Below are positions 8,568-17,142 of a DNA stretch of 64,000 nucleotides, in pieces. Every line of letters starts with the position of its first letter. Within the stretch, counting starts at the first letter, position 1. The notes under the pieces are model-generated. The model searched no databases and had not been told where the DNA came from. It was given only the letters and a program-made list of their open reading frames with translations. The stretch spans positions 310,001-374,000 of the forward strand of contig JAJPIE010000012.1 in assembly GCA_021324935.1 (NCBI GenBank), read 5' to 3'. A program made the position numbers and the translations under genes. This DNA comes from Acidobacteriota bacterium (GTDB taxonomy: Bacteria; Acidobacteriota; Terriglobia; Acidiferrales; UBA7541).

Positions 8568-9101
8568 ATGACACAAAAGCGCCCGCAGACCAGCGATTAC
8601 GCCCCTTTCTACGCCAATTATGTTTTGCAGGTGCCCAACGGTGATTTCGTGGACATTCTCGAAACCCAGCAGCGCGATCTCACCCTCATGCTGGATTCCT
8701 TAAGCGAAAAGCAGGCCGACTTCCGTTATCAACCCGGCAAGTGGTCCATCAAGGAAGTCCTCGGCCATATCAACGACGCGGAGCGTATCTTCTCCTATCG
8801 GCTGCTTCGCATCGCCCGCGGCGATCAAACTCCGCTTCCGGGTTTCGAGCAGGATGACTACATCCAGACCGCCAATTCTTCTGCCCGGAAATTGTTCAGC
8901 CTTCTCGAGGAATTCGCCGCCATCCGTGGTGCCTCCCTCGCTTTGATTCGTTCCCTGGATGACGCCTCCTTCCTTCGCCGCGGCACTGCCAGCGGCAAGG
9001 AAATCTCCGCCTTGGCCATTGCTTTCATCCTTGCCGGCCATGCGCTCCACCATCAGAAAATTCTCCGAGAGAAATATTTGCCGGCTCTTCTGGCGAATTA
9101 A
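8568..9101 (+). CDS. DinB family protein
   Basis: A 177-residue protein with the DinB/YfiT four-helix fold signature: FRYQPGKWSIKEVLGHINDAERIF near the N-terminus and HALHHQKILREKYL near the C-terminus. The three histidines in GHINDAE and HALHHQ are the likely metal ligands. Members are metal-dependent enzymes or thiol-linked proteins of poorly defined role, very abundant in soil bacteria. It appears monocistronic. The ATG at 8568 is chosen from its ribosome site and promoter. A second DinB-like gene lies at 60.8-61.3 kb. Confidence 0.9.
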   Translation: MTQKRPQTSDYAPFYANYVLQVPNGDFVDILETQQRDLTLMLDSLSEKQADFRYQPGKWSIKEVLGHINDAERIFSYRLLRIARGDQTPLPGFEQDDYIQTANSSARKLFSLLEEFAAIRGASLALIRSLDDASFLRRGTASGKEISALAIAFILAGHALHHQKILREKYLPALLAN

Positions 9102-9108
9102 CCGCAAT

Positions 9109-9498
9109 TTACATTGGTCCTGGAAGTTCTTCTTCCTTTTCCAGAGCCCACTGTTTGCCGCCGCGCGGTTCCATCGGCTCTCCTGTGTACCTCGCGAATC
9201 GTTCCCTCGCTTCATCTCGCGGCGCTTCTCGCCGTGAAATGCACTTCGCGTACGTCGGCCAGGCCAGGTAGAACAATAGGACTGTCGCGAGCGAAAGGAA
9301 GAGTCCGCCTCCTAAGACCGACGCCACTCCCGCCTTCAGCGGGCTCAGCATCGCTTCGGCCAGCAGATAGCATCCGCTGCACAACAAACCCACCTCCGCA
9401 AACAATCCCAGGCTGCGGAACGTGTGCGTCGAACTCCCTCGCACCGCCAGGGGTGTCCGGCTCCTCAAATGGACCTCTGTCATCCTCGTCTCTCTCAT
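9109..9498 (-). CDS. Hypothetical small membrane protein
   Basis: About 129 residues starting MRETRMTEVHLRSRTPL. The middle has two hydrophobic segments (LFAEVGLLCSGCYLLAEAML and VLGGGLFLSLATVLLFYLAW), followed by a charged cytoplasmic-type tail ending in EEELPGPM. A GGAG ribosome site lies about 10 bases before the chosen ATG at 9498; a longer frame to 9618 lacks such support. No family is recognised. It is convergent with the DinB-like gene. Confidence 0.55.
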   Translation of the reverse strand: MRETRMTEVHLRSRTPLAVRGSSTHTFRSLGLFAEVGLLCSGCYLLAEAMLSPLKAGVASVLGGGLFLSLATVLLFYLAWPTYAKCISRREAPRDEARERFARYTGEPMEPRGGKQWALEKEEELPGPM

Positions 9499-10276
9499 CC
9501 CACGCGCTCCTTTCCACTTTCTTCCCTTGATCTTGGAAATTCCTCTTCCCGCAGAAAATTCAAGTATGAAAACACCGCTGGTTGTTCCCGCCTCTGCATC
9601 GGACTCCCGCATGCGCATGCTCGAGTCCCCTCTTCGCCTTCATCGGCTTCCGCAGGGAAGGCCTCGCCGCATGCCCGGTTCAGGCATTGCCAGTAGAAAC
9701 CCATGCCGTCCCACTTCCCCCGGTTTCTGTATTTTTAAAAGAGTAACTACATCAGACAATACATGGCGGGTGCCGGGGGCGTTTATATATATCAGTGCAC
9801 TATCTAATGCAAGAGTAAACTCTGATTTCCGCGAAAAAAGATGGAGGGACCCTCCGTGTGTCAGCGCAAGGAAAGTATTTTCAAAATGCTTCCCGATTCG
9901 GCATGCCTTCACTCTCGTTTCGTCGGTCCCCTGGGTGATCCATTGGCGTCTCCCGTGGCATCTCCATTTTTGGAATTATCAGAAATGAAGACACTTAGGA
10001 ACTCATCCGAAGAGTGCGGCGGGAATTCCCGGTACTGGTCCCTCCGCGCGTTTCCTTTCCCCTTTTGAAATCCGCTCCGTCGCTCTGCTCCTCACGTCAC
10101 TCCCTGGCATTCCCCGCGGATCCCACTTAGTTGCCCCTCTCTTCCGCCCGCTGTTACAATTACCTTTTCGCGGGTCCTGGCCGCGCTCCACAGGGCAATT
10201 CCGTTTGCAATTTTCATCATTGCCCGAACCTTTTGTGCCTGTGGTGAAGTTTGCTTACAGGGAAGGGAGATCTCGC
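9499..10276. other. Long intergenic region, no convincing gene
   Basis: About 780 bases between the small membrane protein and lpdA. Open frames here lack ribosome sites and family features. A TATATATAT stretch at about 9781-9791 and a TACAAT hexamer at 10155-10160 could be promoter parts, the latter for lpdA. No RNA gene is apparent. Confidence 0.4.
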
Positions 10277-11674
10277 GTGGCGAATTACGACGTTGCAATC
10301 ATTGGCAGCGGACCCGGCGGTTACGTCGCGGCTATCCGTGCCGGCGAACTCGGCTTGAAAACCATTGTCGTCGAAAAAGATCCGTTTCTCGGCGGCACTT
10401 GTCTGCACGTCGGCTGCATCCCCACCAAAGTTCTCCTCCATCACGCCGACGTTTACGACCACTTTAAAAACGCCGCGGAACTCGGTTTCGAAATTCCCGG
10501 CGTAAAAATCAACTGGCCCAACATCCTCGCCCGCAAATCCAAAATCGTCACCAAACACGCCAAGGGCATTGAGTTCCTCTTCAAAAAAAACAAAGTCGAA
10601 TGGGTGCAGGGCTGGGGCAAATACGAAGGTCCCGGCGCCATCAGCGTCGAAAAAAACGGCAAAAAATCCACCATTGAGGCTCGCGGCATCCTCATTGTCA
10701 CCGGCTCGGAAGCAAAATCCCTTCCCGGTATCGAGCCTGATCACAAAACCATCGTCACCAACCGCTCCATTCTCGAGCTCCCCGAAATTCCCAAATCCCT
10801 CATCGTCATCGGCGCTGGCGCCGTCGGCGTCGAATTTGCCTCCATCTACAACTCTTTCGGCGCCCAGGTCACCATTCTTGAGGCCCTCCCCCGCGTCGTT
10901 CCCGTGGAGGACGAGGAAATTTCCGCCGAACTCGAAAAGGCCTACAAGAAAAAAGGAATCACCGTTCAAACCAATTGCATGGTCGAAAGCGTCAAGAAAG
11001 ATCCCAAGGGCGTCACCGTTTCCTTCAAGGACAAAGATGGCAAGCCCCAGACTTTGCAGGCCGAAAAACTTCTCCTTGCCGTCGGCCGCAAGCCCATGAC
11101 CGAAAACTGCGGCCTCGAGAAATCCAAGGCCAAAATCGAACGCGGCTTCGTCCATGTCAATCAATTCATGGAAACCGATGAGCCTGGCCTCTACGCCATC
11201 GGCGACATCGTTGCCGGCCTTCCCCAACTTGCCCACGCCGCCATGATGGAAGGTATCGTTGCCGTCACGCACCTCGCCGGCAAGCCCACCCACCCCGTCA
11301 ACAAGCTCCGCATCCCCAATGCCACCTACTGCGAACCGCAAATTGGCTCTATCGGCATGACGGAAAAACAGGCTCGCGAAGCGGGTTACGCCATCAAAGT
11401 CGGCAAGTTCCCTTTTGTCGGCAACAGCAAAGCCACCATCCTCGGCGCCCACGGCGGCTTCATCAAAGTCGTTTCCGAAGAAAAATACGGCGAAGTCCTT
11501 GGTATTCACATCATCGGTCCGCTGGCCACCGAAATCCTGGCCGAAGCCGCCGCCGTCCTGAATCTCGAGGGCTGCATCGACGACATGATGAACATGATCC
11601 ACGCCCACCCAACGGTTTGGGAAGCCATGGGCGACGCCTTCGCCTCCGTCCGCGGCCTCCAAATCAACGTGTAA
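10277..11674 (+). CDS. lpdA: Dihydrolipoyl dehydrogenase (E3)
   Basis: 465 residues. The N-terminus has the FAD dinucleotide fold (AIIGSGPGGYVAAIRAGELG), then the redox disulfide motif GGTCLHVGCIPTK with cysteines about 42 and 47. A second NAD-binding GxGxxG follows (VIGAGAVGVEFASI), and the C-terminus has the HAHPTVWEA active-site histidine of the dimer partner. It reoxidises the dihydrolipoyl groups of the 2-oxoacid dehydrogenase complex, whose E1 and E2 genes lie downstream. GTG at 10277 is chosen because a GGGAG ribosome site lies about 8 bases upstream and the length fits; the frame stays open to a TTG at 10205. Confidence 0.96.
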   Translation: MANYDVAIIGSGPGGYVAAIRAGELGLKTIVVEKDPFLGGTCLHVGCIPTKVLLHHADVYDHFKNAAELGFEIPGVKINWPNILARKSKIVTKHAKGIEFLFKKNKVEWVQGWGKYEGPGAISVEKNGKKSTIEARGILIVTGSEAKSLPGIEPDHKTIVTNRSILELPEIPKSLIVIGAGAVGVEFASIYNSFGAQVTILEALPRVVPVEDEEISAELEKAYKKKGITVQTNCMVESVKKDPKGVTVSFKDKDGKPQTLQAEKLLLAVGRKPMTENCGLEKSKAKIERGFVHVNQFMETDEPGLYAIGDIVAGLPQLAHAAMMEGIVAVTHLAGKPTHPVNKLRIPNATYCEPQIGSIGMTEKQAREAGYAIKVGKFPFVGNSKATILGAHGGFIKVVSEEKYGEVLGIHIIGPLATEILAEAAAVLNLEGCIDDMMNMIHAHPTVWEAMGDAFASVRGLQINV

Positions 11675-11690
11675 TCGCGGCCGCTGGCTT

Positions 11691-11724
11691 TGTGTAGTGG
11701 CTAAACTTTAGCTCGGCGCCTTTC
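11691..11724 (+). repeat. REP-like palindromic repeat, TGTGTA family copy 1
   Basis: Begins TGTGTAGTGGC and contains the palindrome GCTAAACTTTAGC followed by TCGGCGCC. The same layout recurs at 26908, 31683 and 32150. It lies 17 bases after the lpdA stop. Confidence 0.5.
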
Positions 11725-11756
11725 GCGAGTGACCAGCGCATGGGTGCTTCGTGGAA

Positions 11757-11785
11757 TGGCAGAACTTTAGCTCGGCTCTTTTCGT
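11757..11785 (+). repeat. REP-like repeat, partial copy 2
   Basis: TGGCAGAACTTTAGCTCGGC repeats the core of the copy at 11691 (shared AACTTTAGCTCGGC), about 60 bases further on, but lacks the leading TGTGTA. Confidence 0.45.
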
Positions 11786-11863
11786 TTCGCCCATGCGAAA
11801 TAATTCAAACTTCGAGCCCAATGCAATAATTTCCTGCTCACTGCTGCCAGCTATCCCTTTCAT

Positions 11864-12586
11864 ATGCCCCTAACCCTCCTCATTTGCGACCTCGGAATCT
11901 CCGGCTGGGATGCCGCTTACGCTCTCCAGCAGCGCCTCGTCGCCACCCGCAAATCCGGCCTCATCGACGACGTTCTCCTCTTCTGTGAACACCCGCATGT
12001 CATCACCCTCGGCCGCAGCGCCAACCAGAAAAATCTTCTCGCTTCCGAGCACGTCCTTCGTCAAAAAGGCGTCGAACTCCGCGAAACCAATCGCGGCGGC
12101 GATATCACCTATCACGGCCCAGGCCAGATCGTCGGCTATCCCATCCTCAATCTCGATCGCCACCGCCGCGATGTCCACTGGTACGTTCGCACCCTCGAAG
12201 AAGCCATGATTCGCGCCTCCGCCGATTTCGGCGTCGCCGCCTATCGCATTCCCGGCAAAACCGGCATCTGGGTCCAACCTCCTGGCGACATTCCCGACGA
12301 GAAACTCGCCGCCATCGGTGTCCACATCAGCCGCTGGGTCACTTCCCACGGCTTCGCCTACAACGTCTCCACCGATCTTCGCTTTTTCGACCTCATCATT
12401 CCCTGTGGCATCGCCGACCGCAAAGCCACCTCCCTCGAAAAACTCCTCCATCACAATGTATCCCTCGACGAAGTCCGCCCTCCCCTCGCTCATTATCTAG
12501 CCGAACTCTTCTCCCTCACGCCGCAACTCATTTCCAAAGCCGAACTCTTCGCTCGCCTGGACCAATTCGAATCTTCCGTGAAGTAG
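11864..12586 (+). CDS. lipB: Lipoyl(octanoyl) transferase
   Basis: 240 residues with the LipB core: CEHPHVITLGRSA at 41-53, the signature RGGDITYHGPGQIVGYPI at 78-95, lysine 147 in EKLAAIGVHISRWVTSHG, and the catalytic cysteine 181 in LIIPCGI. It transfers octanoyl from acyl carrier protein to the lipoyl lysine of E2, the first step of endogenous lipoylation. Its placement between the E3 gene and the E1/E2 genes fits that role. No lipA is in the window. The gene stands alone behind a 190-base gap with two REP-like repeats. Confidence 0.95.
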   Translation: MPLTLLICDLGISGWDAAYALQQRLVATRKSGLIDDVLLFCEHPHVITLGRSANQKNLLASEHVLRQKGVELRETNRGGDITYHGPGQIVGYPILNLDRHRRDVHWYVRTLEEAMIRASADFGVAAYRIPGKTGIWVQPPGDIPDEKLAAIGVHISRWVTSHGFAYNVSTDLRFFDLIIPCGIADRKATSLEKLLHHNVSLDEVRPPLAHYLAELFSLTPQLISKAELFARLDQFESSVK

Positions 12587-12705
12587 CCAACACTCCCGGT
12601 AGTTGGCGCCCACCCATGCCAAGCGCTGGAGGCGTGAAAGAAAAATAGCCCAGCGCGCCTGCCCCGCGCGAAGTCGAGGGGTAAGAGCTGGGTGCGCATT
12701 CCACC

Positions 12706-12726
12706 AAAAAAAGCCCCGGAGGGGCC
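12706..12726 (-). terminator. Terminator for the minus-strand 12.8-13.6 kb transcript
   Basis: Read on the minus strand, a GCCCC-TCC-GGGGC hairpin is followed by seven T residues, a compact Rho-independent terminator. It lies downstream of the hypothetical gene and the nitroreductase remnant. Confidence 0.65.
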
Positions 12727-12784
12727 ACAGACTCTTTCGTCAAGAGTTCTGCCCCGCTCGCAGGGCTTCGCTTCTTTACTTCTT

Positions 12785-13036
12785 TCATTTCATCCCCGCC
12801 ACCTTGAAAATTAACGACCGGTGCATCTCTCCCCGTGAAGCATCCAGGTCCAGTACACGGTTGAACTCCGCTGTTATCGCTTCCTGCTCCTCCTGGCTCC
12901 GCTTCTCTCGGTCCGCCAAGTACGCCGCGCGAACCTTTTCCATCGAGCCAAGATCCTTCGTCGCGTACCAAACGAAATGCGTGAAGTCTCCTTCCGTGCG
13001 CACCTCTTCCACGCTCAATCCATACGCCAGCACCAC
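12785..13036 (-). CDS. Hypothetical protein, possibly 5'-truncated
   Basis: 83 residues from a GTG: begins MVLAYGLSVEEVRTEGDF and contains FVWYATKDLGSMEKVRAAYL and a C-terminal RSLIFKVAGMK. It reads like the conserved C-terminal part of a small protein family, but I cannot name it. The frame is closed by a stop near 13084, its start lies inside the tail of the degraded nitroreductase, and no ribosome site supports the GTG. The 5' part may have been lost by the event that damaged the neighbour. Confidence 0.45.
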   Translation of the reverse strand: MVLAYGLSVEEVRTEGDFTHFVWYATKDLGSMEKVRAAYLADREKRSQEEQEAITAEFNRVLDLDASRGEMHRSLIFKVAGMK

Positions 13037-13647
13037 GCCGTCCGCCGCGACAACCCCAGAAATCTTTCCAGGCGCTCTCCGTCAAACCCCTCCATCGGGC
13101 AGGTATTCCACCCCAGCGGCTCCGCCGCAATCATCAGATTTCCCCAAGCCAGCGCGTTACTCTTCCTCGCTCACTTGAACTGTCACTGCTTTGAAATCGA
13201 CGCCATGCCGATGATCTTCCACGGGTGAAGCGCCTTCAAAATCGCCCTCTTCGCCGCACCTAAAATGTTGAACCACCACTGCACATAGAACCACTTCGCA
13301 AGCTTCGCCTTCTTCTCATACGCCCGGATCTTCTCCTCCGAGAATCCCGTTTCCTTCATCCATTCCACTTGGCTGGCGCTCGTCGTTTCCCACAATCCAA
13401 GGTCCGCCACCGCCACCACGAGAGCCGAAGCGGTTCTTGCCGGTGACTGGCCCCGGCACAACTCTTCCGCGCGTTCTCTCTTCTCCGGCGACTCGATCCA
13501 GAACAGCCGGTAAGGCTGGCTGTTGAAACTCGACGGCGCCGCCACCGCCGCCCGCAACATCTGTTCCCGCTCCTCCGCCGGCACCTCCGCGGTATCAGAC
13601 ACCCGAATCGCTCTCCGCCGTAGCACCGCCTCCAGGTTCGTCGTCAT
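13015..13647 (-). pseudogene. Nitroreductase family protein with two in-frame TGA codons
   Basis: The start at 13647 gives MTTNLEAVLRRRAIRVSD and then APSSFNSQPYRLFWIESPE, the FMN-binding opening of the nitroreductase family. The frame stops at TGA 13183-13185 and TGA 13171-13173. The same frame then continues with ARKSNALAWGNLMIAAEPLG and NTCPMEGFDGERLERFLGLS, the normal C-terminal half. The second TGA falls where relatives carry the Trp of a K-W-A motif (my recollection). Total conceptual length is about 210 residues, normal for the family. Other genes here use TGA as stop, so nonsense decay is likelier than recoding. The final 14 residues also look degenerate. Confidence 0.75.
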
Positions 13648-13658
13648 GCCCGCCTCAA

Positions 13659-13696
13659 TGTTGCACCCACAACATAAAATTGTTGCATGTGCAACA
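13659..13696. promoter_or_regulatory. Two tandem palindromic operator-like sites
   Basis: TGTTGCACCCACAACA at 13659-13674 and TGTTGCATGTGCAACA at 13681-13696. The second has perfect 7-base arms (TGTTGCA/TGCAACA) around a 2-base centre; the first keeps five bases per arm. Centres are 22 bases apart, about two helical turns. They lie between the nitroreductase start and the divergent E1 alpha gene, so they could control either. The regulator is not encoded nearby. Confidence 0.55.
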
Positions 13697-13825
13697 TAAA
13701 TTCCCCCGTCCATTTTTCCTTTCGCTCCTTCCCTCCGGGCCCCGCCCCCTCCTCCCCCGATTCGCCATCTCCCCCCATTGGCCGTAAGATAGACAACCGG
13801 AACTTCACTCGGAGGTTCGCCGAAC

Positions 13826-15091
13826 ATGCCTGACACGCAAACGGCCGCCAAACGAAAACTCTCCCGCCAGCAATATCTCGACCTTTACTACTTCATGCGC
13901 CTCAACCGCGAGGTCGAAGACACCATGACCCGCCTCTTCCGCCAGAACAAAATCGTCGGCGGCCTCTATTCCAGCCTCGGCCAGGAAGCCGTCTCCGTCG
14001 GCAGCGCTTACGCCCTCGAGAAAAAAGACTGGATGGCGCCCATGATCCGCAATATCGGCGCGCTCCTCGTCAAGGGCGTTCCCCCGCGCGACATTTTCAC
14101 CCAGCACATGGCCAAGTACACTTCGCCCACCAAGGGCAAAGACGGTACCAGCCACTTCGGCGATCTCGAAAATCTTCACATCGTTTCCCCTATCTCCATG
14201 CTCGGCGACCTCATCCCCGTCCTCACCGGCGTGGCCATGGCCGGCCGTTATCTCGGCCAAAAAATCGTTTCCATGACCTGGATCGGCGACGGCGGCAGCT
14301 CCACCGGCGTCTTCCACGAGGGCCTCAACCTCGCCGCCTCCCAAAAGGCGGCCTTCGTGCTCATTCTTGAAAACAATCAATGGGCCTATTCCACCCCGGT
14401 CCGCCGCCAGGTCCCTATCGAAAATCTTGCTGACCGCGCCAAGGCTTACGGCATCCCCAGTTACATCGTCGAGGGCAACGATGTCGTCGCCATGTATTCC
14501 ACCGCCAGGGAAGCCGTCGACCGCGCCCGCTCCGGCGAAGGCCCCATCCTCATCGAAGCCAAAACCTTCCGCCGCCGCGGCCACGCCCAGCACGATCCCG
14601 CCGAATACGTTCCTTCCGCGCAGCGCGAATACTGGGAAAAGCGCGATCCCATCGCCCTTTACGAGAAATTTCTGACCGAAGAAAAACTACTCGACGCCAG
14701 GGGCAAAAAAGAAATCGAAGACAAAATCTCAACGCTTCTCGAAAAAGAGCGCGAATTCGCCGAAAACTCCCCCTTCCCGCCGCCGGAATTTGCGGCCCAG
14801 GGCGTCTATTGCACCGGCGACGACTGCCACAAAATTCGCCCCAGGTGGGAACGCCCCATCGCCGAGGTCATGCCGCCTAAATCCAGCGTCGAGCCCGTCT
14901 GGACCGTCGAAGGCTTCGGCCACGGCAAATCTTCCTCACGCGAAAACGCGCCCATTCACTTCGGCGACACGCAGCCTGCCAAAGAACCACCGGTCAACGC
15001 CGCAATCTCTCCCGCGAATCCCCCCGCCAAACCGCCCGCCAGAAAATCGGCGCCCGCAAAATCCGCGGCTCATGGAAAGGCCCGGAGGTAA
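13826..15091 (+). CDS. pdhA: 2-oxoacid (pyruvate or branched-chain) dehydrogenase E1 alpha subunit
   Basis: 421 residues. The thiamine diphosphate motif is present (WIGDGGSSTG ... ENNQWAYSTPV), as is the phosphorylation-loop-like FRRRGHAQHDPAEYVP. The substrate-channel region GGLYSSLGQEAVSVGSAYAL matches the E1 alpha family. The last 85 or so residues form an unusual Pro/Ala/Lys-rich tail beyond the catalytic domain. It starts 4 bases before pdhB, so the pair is co-translated. With E2 and E3 nearby it should decarboxylate a 2-oxoacid and pass the acyl group to lipoyl-E2. Pyruvate and branched-chain substrates cannot be separated from sequence alone. Confidence 0.92.
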   Translation: MPDTQTAAKRKLSRQQYLDLYYFMRLNREVEDTMTRLFRQNKIVGGLYSSLGQEAVSVGSAYALEKKDWMAPMIRNIGALLVKGVPPRDIFTQHMAKYTSPTKGKDGTSHFGDLENLHIVSPISMLGDLIPVLTGVAMAGRYLGQKIVSMTWIGDGGSSTGVFHEGLNLAASQKAAFVLILENNQWAYSTPVRRQVPIENLADRAKAYGIPSYIVEGNDVVAMYSTAREAVDRARSGEGPILIEAKTFRRRGHAQHDPAEYVPSAQREYWEKRDPIALYEKFLTEEKLLDARGKKEIEDKISTLLEKEREFAENSPFPPPEFAAQGVYCTGDDCHKIRPRWERPIAEVMPPKSSVEPVWTVEGFGHGKSSSRENAPIHFGDTQPAKEPPVNAAISPANPPAKPPARKSAPAKSAAHGKARR

Positions 15092-15094
15092 CCC

Positions 15095-16069
15095 ATGGCC
15101 ACTGTCACCTTTCTCGAAGCTATTCGCCAGGCCATGTTCGAAGAAATGGCCGCCGACCCCAGCGTGGTCCTCATCGGCGAGGACGTCGGCGTCTACGGCG
15201 GCGCCTTCAAAACCAGCGAAGGCCTCCTCGAAAAATTCGGCTGGGAGCGCGTCATTGACACCCCCATCAGCGAAAGCGCCATCATCGGCGCCGCTTGCGG
15301 CATGAGCTATCTCGGTCTGCGACCCATTGCTGAAATGCAGTTCATCGATTTCATTGCCTGCTGCTTCAATCAACTCACCAACTTTGTCGCCCGCGGCCAC
15401 TATCTCTGGAACGCGCCCGCGCCTATCGTCGTCCGCGGCCCCTCCGGCGCCGGCGTCCACGGCGGGCCATTCCATTCCCTCAGCCCCGAGATGTATTTCC
15501 TGCACACCCCCGGCTTCAAAATCGTCTATCCCTCCACGCCTTATGACGCCAAAGGTCTTCTCAAAGCCAGCATCCGCGACAACAATCCCGTCCTCTTCTT
15601 CGAACACAAATTCCTCTACCGCCGCCTCAAGGAAGAGCTGCCCGACACTGACTACACGGTTCCTCTTGGCAAGGCCATCGTCCGCCGCGAAGGCAAACAC
15701 CTCACCATCGTTTCTTACGCCGCCATGATGCACACCTCCCTCGAAGCCGCCGATGCCCTCGCCAGGGAAGGCATCCACGCCGAAGTCATCGATCTCCGCA
15801 CCTTGCTCCCTCTCGACGAGGAGACGATTCTGAAATCCATCCGCAAAACCAACAAATGCCTCGTCGTCCACGAAGACACCAAAACCGGTGGCATCGCGGG
15901 CGAAATCTCCGCCATCCTCTTCGAAAAAGCCTTCCACGACCTCGACGGCCCCGTCCTCCGCGTCGCTTCTCTCGATACCCCCGTCCCCTACGCCCCCACT
16001 TTGGAGGAAGCCTTCCTCCCCAACGCCCAAAAGGTCTTTGCCGCGGCCAAAGACCTCGCACGTTTCTAG
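15095..16069 (+). CDS. pdhB: 2-oxoacid dehydrogenase E1 beta subunit
   Basis: 324 residues of the transketolase-like beta subunit. Landmarks: VLIGEDVGVYGGAFKTSEGL near the N-terminus, DTPISESAIIGAACGMSYLG, RGPSGAGVHGGPFHS, and the C-terminal domain beginning near EVIDLRTLLPLDEETI. It pairs with E1 alpha to form the alpha2beta2 E1 enzyme. The 3-base gap from pdhA shows translational coupling. The E2 gene is not immediately next; it lies 1.8 kb further on after two unrelated genes. Confidence 0.95.
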   Translation: MATVTFLEAIRQAMFEEMAADPSVVLIGEDVGVYGGAFKTSEGLLEKFGWERVIDTPISESAIIGAACGMSYLGLRPIAEMQFIDFIACCFNQLTNFVARGHYLWNAPAPIVVRGPSGAGVHGGPFHSLSPEMYFLHTPGFKIVYPSTPYDAKGLLKASIRDNNPVLFFEHKFLYRRLKEELPDTDYTVPLGKAIVRREGKHLTIVSYAAMMHTSLEAADALAREGIHAEVIDLRTLLPLDEETILKSIRKTNKCLVVHEDTKTGGIAGEISAILFEKAFHDLDGPVLRVASLDTPVPYAPTLEEAFLPNAQKVFAAAKDLARF

Positions 16070-16355
16070 AAACCGTCTGGCTGTGCCTGGCCCAGTCGCC
16101 ATGTGCTTCCGCACCAGGAACTGAATAACTGTATTCCGCATTCAGGCACTCCGCGCGATTCTCGAGTTCAACATGTTAGTAACTTTTTAATTCCAGCCCT
16201 TCCCATTTGCCTTCCCTCCTCTTCACTTTCTCCTAGAATCAAAAGGAACACGGCAAGCGCGGTCTCTCTTCGCTCTCTTTGCTCCTCCTCGGCCCGCGCT
16301 CGGAACCGTCCCGTTCAAGGCCCGTGGGATCCCGAGCTCCGGAGGTGTTGCACCC

Positions 16356-17072
16356 ATGCGAAAGTTTCCTGCTTTCCTCCTTTCTGTTGTCTTCTTCTGT
16401 TACGCTTTTCCGCTTCTCGCAGCCCCCGCTGGCGCCCGCGTCGCTGGCCAGGTCACTTTGAATGGTTCCGTCGGCAAGCTCCATCCGCTGGATCTCTCCA
16501 AGGAACCTGTCTGCGCCAAGCTCCACGCCTCGGACCCTCTCTATTCCGAATCGATTCTTACCGGTCCGGGCAACGCGCTCCGCAACGTCGTCGTCTATGT
16601 TTCCGCCGGCGCTCCCCCCTCCGGCTCCGCTCCCGTGAGTCCCGTTCTTTTCGACCAGCTGGGTTGTCACTACGCCACTCACGTCCTGGTGTTCCGCGTC
16701 GGCCAGGAAGTTCGCATCTCCAATGGCGATCCGATCTCCCACAACATCCATCCTCTCGCCAAAATCAATCGCGAGTGGAATAAGATCCAGCCCGCCGGCA
16801 CCCCGCCGTTTTCCTATACCTACGAAAATCCGGAATTCATTCCCGTAAAATGCAACATCCATCCCTGGATGCACGGTTATTTCGCCATTCTCAATACCGC
16901 TTTCTTCGCGATTACGGGCGACGACGGTCATTTCGAGCTCCCCGAACTTCCCCCCGGCCACTACACGCTGACCGCCTGGCACGAATTGCTCGGCACGCAG
17001 ACCCGTGATATCACCATCGGCAGCGATGCGGCGTCGCAGACCGTAAACTTCTCCTTCGCCTACAAGCCCTAA
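16356..17072 (+). CDS. Secreted cupredoxin-like/carboxypeptidase-regulatory-like protein
   Basis: 238 residues with a signal peptide (residues 1-22, ending PLLAAPAG). The middle resembles a blue-copper fold: HVLVFRVGQEVRISNGDPISHNIHP, then CNIHPWMHGYFAIL, with Cys, His and Met placed as copper ligands. The C-terminus (DDGHFELPELPPGHYTLTAWHE) is a carboxypeptidase-regulatory-like beta sandwich. Similar proteins are often annotated as methylamine-utilisation or plastocyanin-like proteins and act in the periplasm. It sits between pdhB and the E2 gene without an obvious functional link. Copper binding is inferred. Confidence 0.75.
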   Translation: MRKFPAFLLSVVFFCYAFPLLAAPAGARVAGQVTLNGSVGKLHPLDLSKEPVCAKLHASDPLYSESILTGPGNALRNVVVYVSAGAPPSGSAPVSPVLFDQLGCHYATHVLVFRVGQEVRISNGDPISHNIHPLAKINREWNKIQPAGTPPFSYTYENPEFIPVKCNIHPWMHGYFAILNTAFFAITGDDGHFELPELPPGHYTLTAWHELLGTQTRDITIGSDAASQTVNFSFAYKP

Positions 17073-17142
17073 ACTTCCGCCTTGACTCTGCGTTGTCCCC
17101 GGCGCCGCGGTTCTCTCCGACCGCCATCGCCATATCGCGCCT

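Noticed and set aside
10217..11662. 481-codon minus-strand open frame
   Set aside because: Antisense shadow of lpdA with Gly/Asp/Phe-rich composition.
13171..13185. Selenocysteine or TGA-Trp recoding in the nitroreductase
   Set aside because: TGA serves as a normal stop in many genes here and TGG is used for Trp in the same gene; no SECIS-like element was recognised by eye. Decay is simpler.
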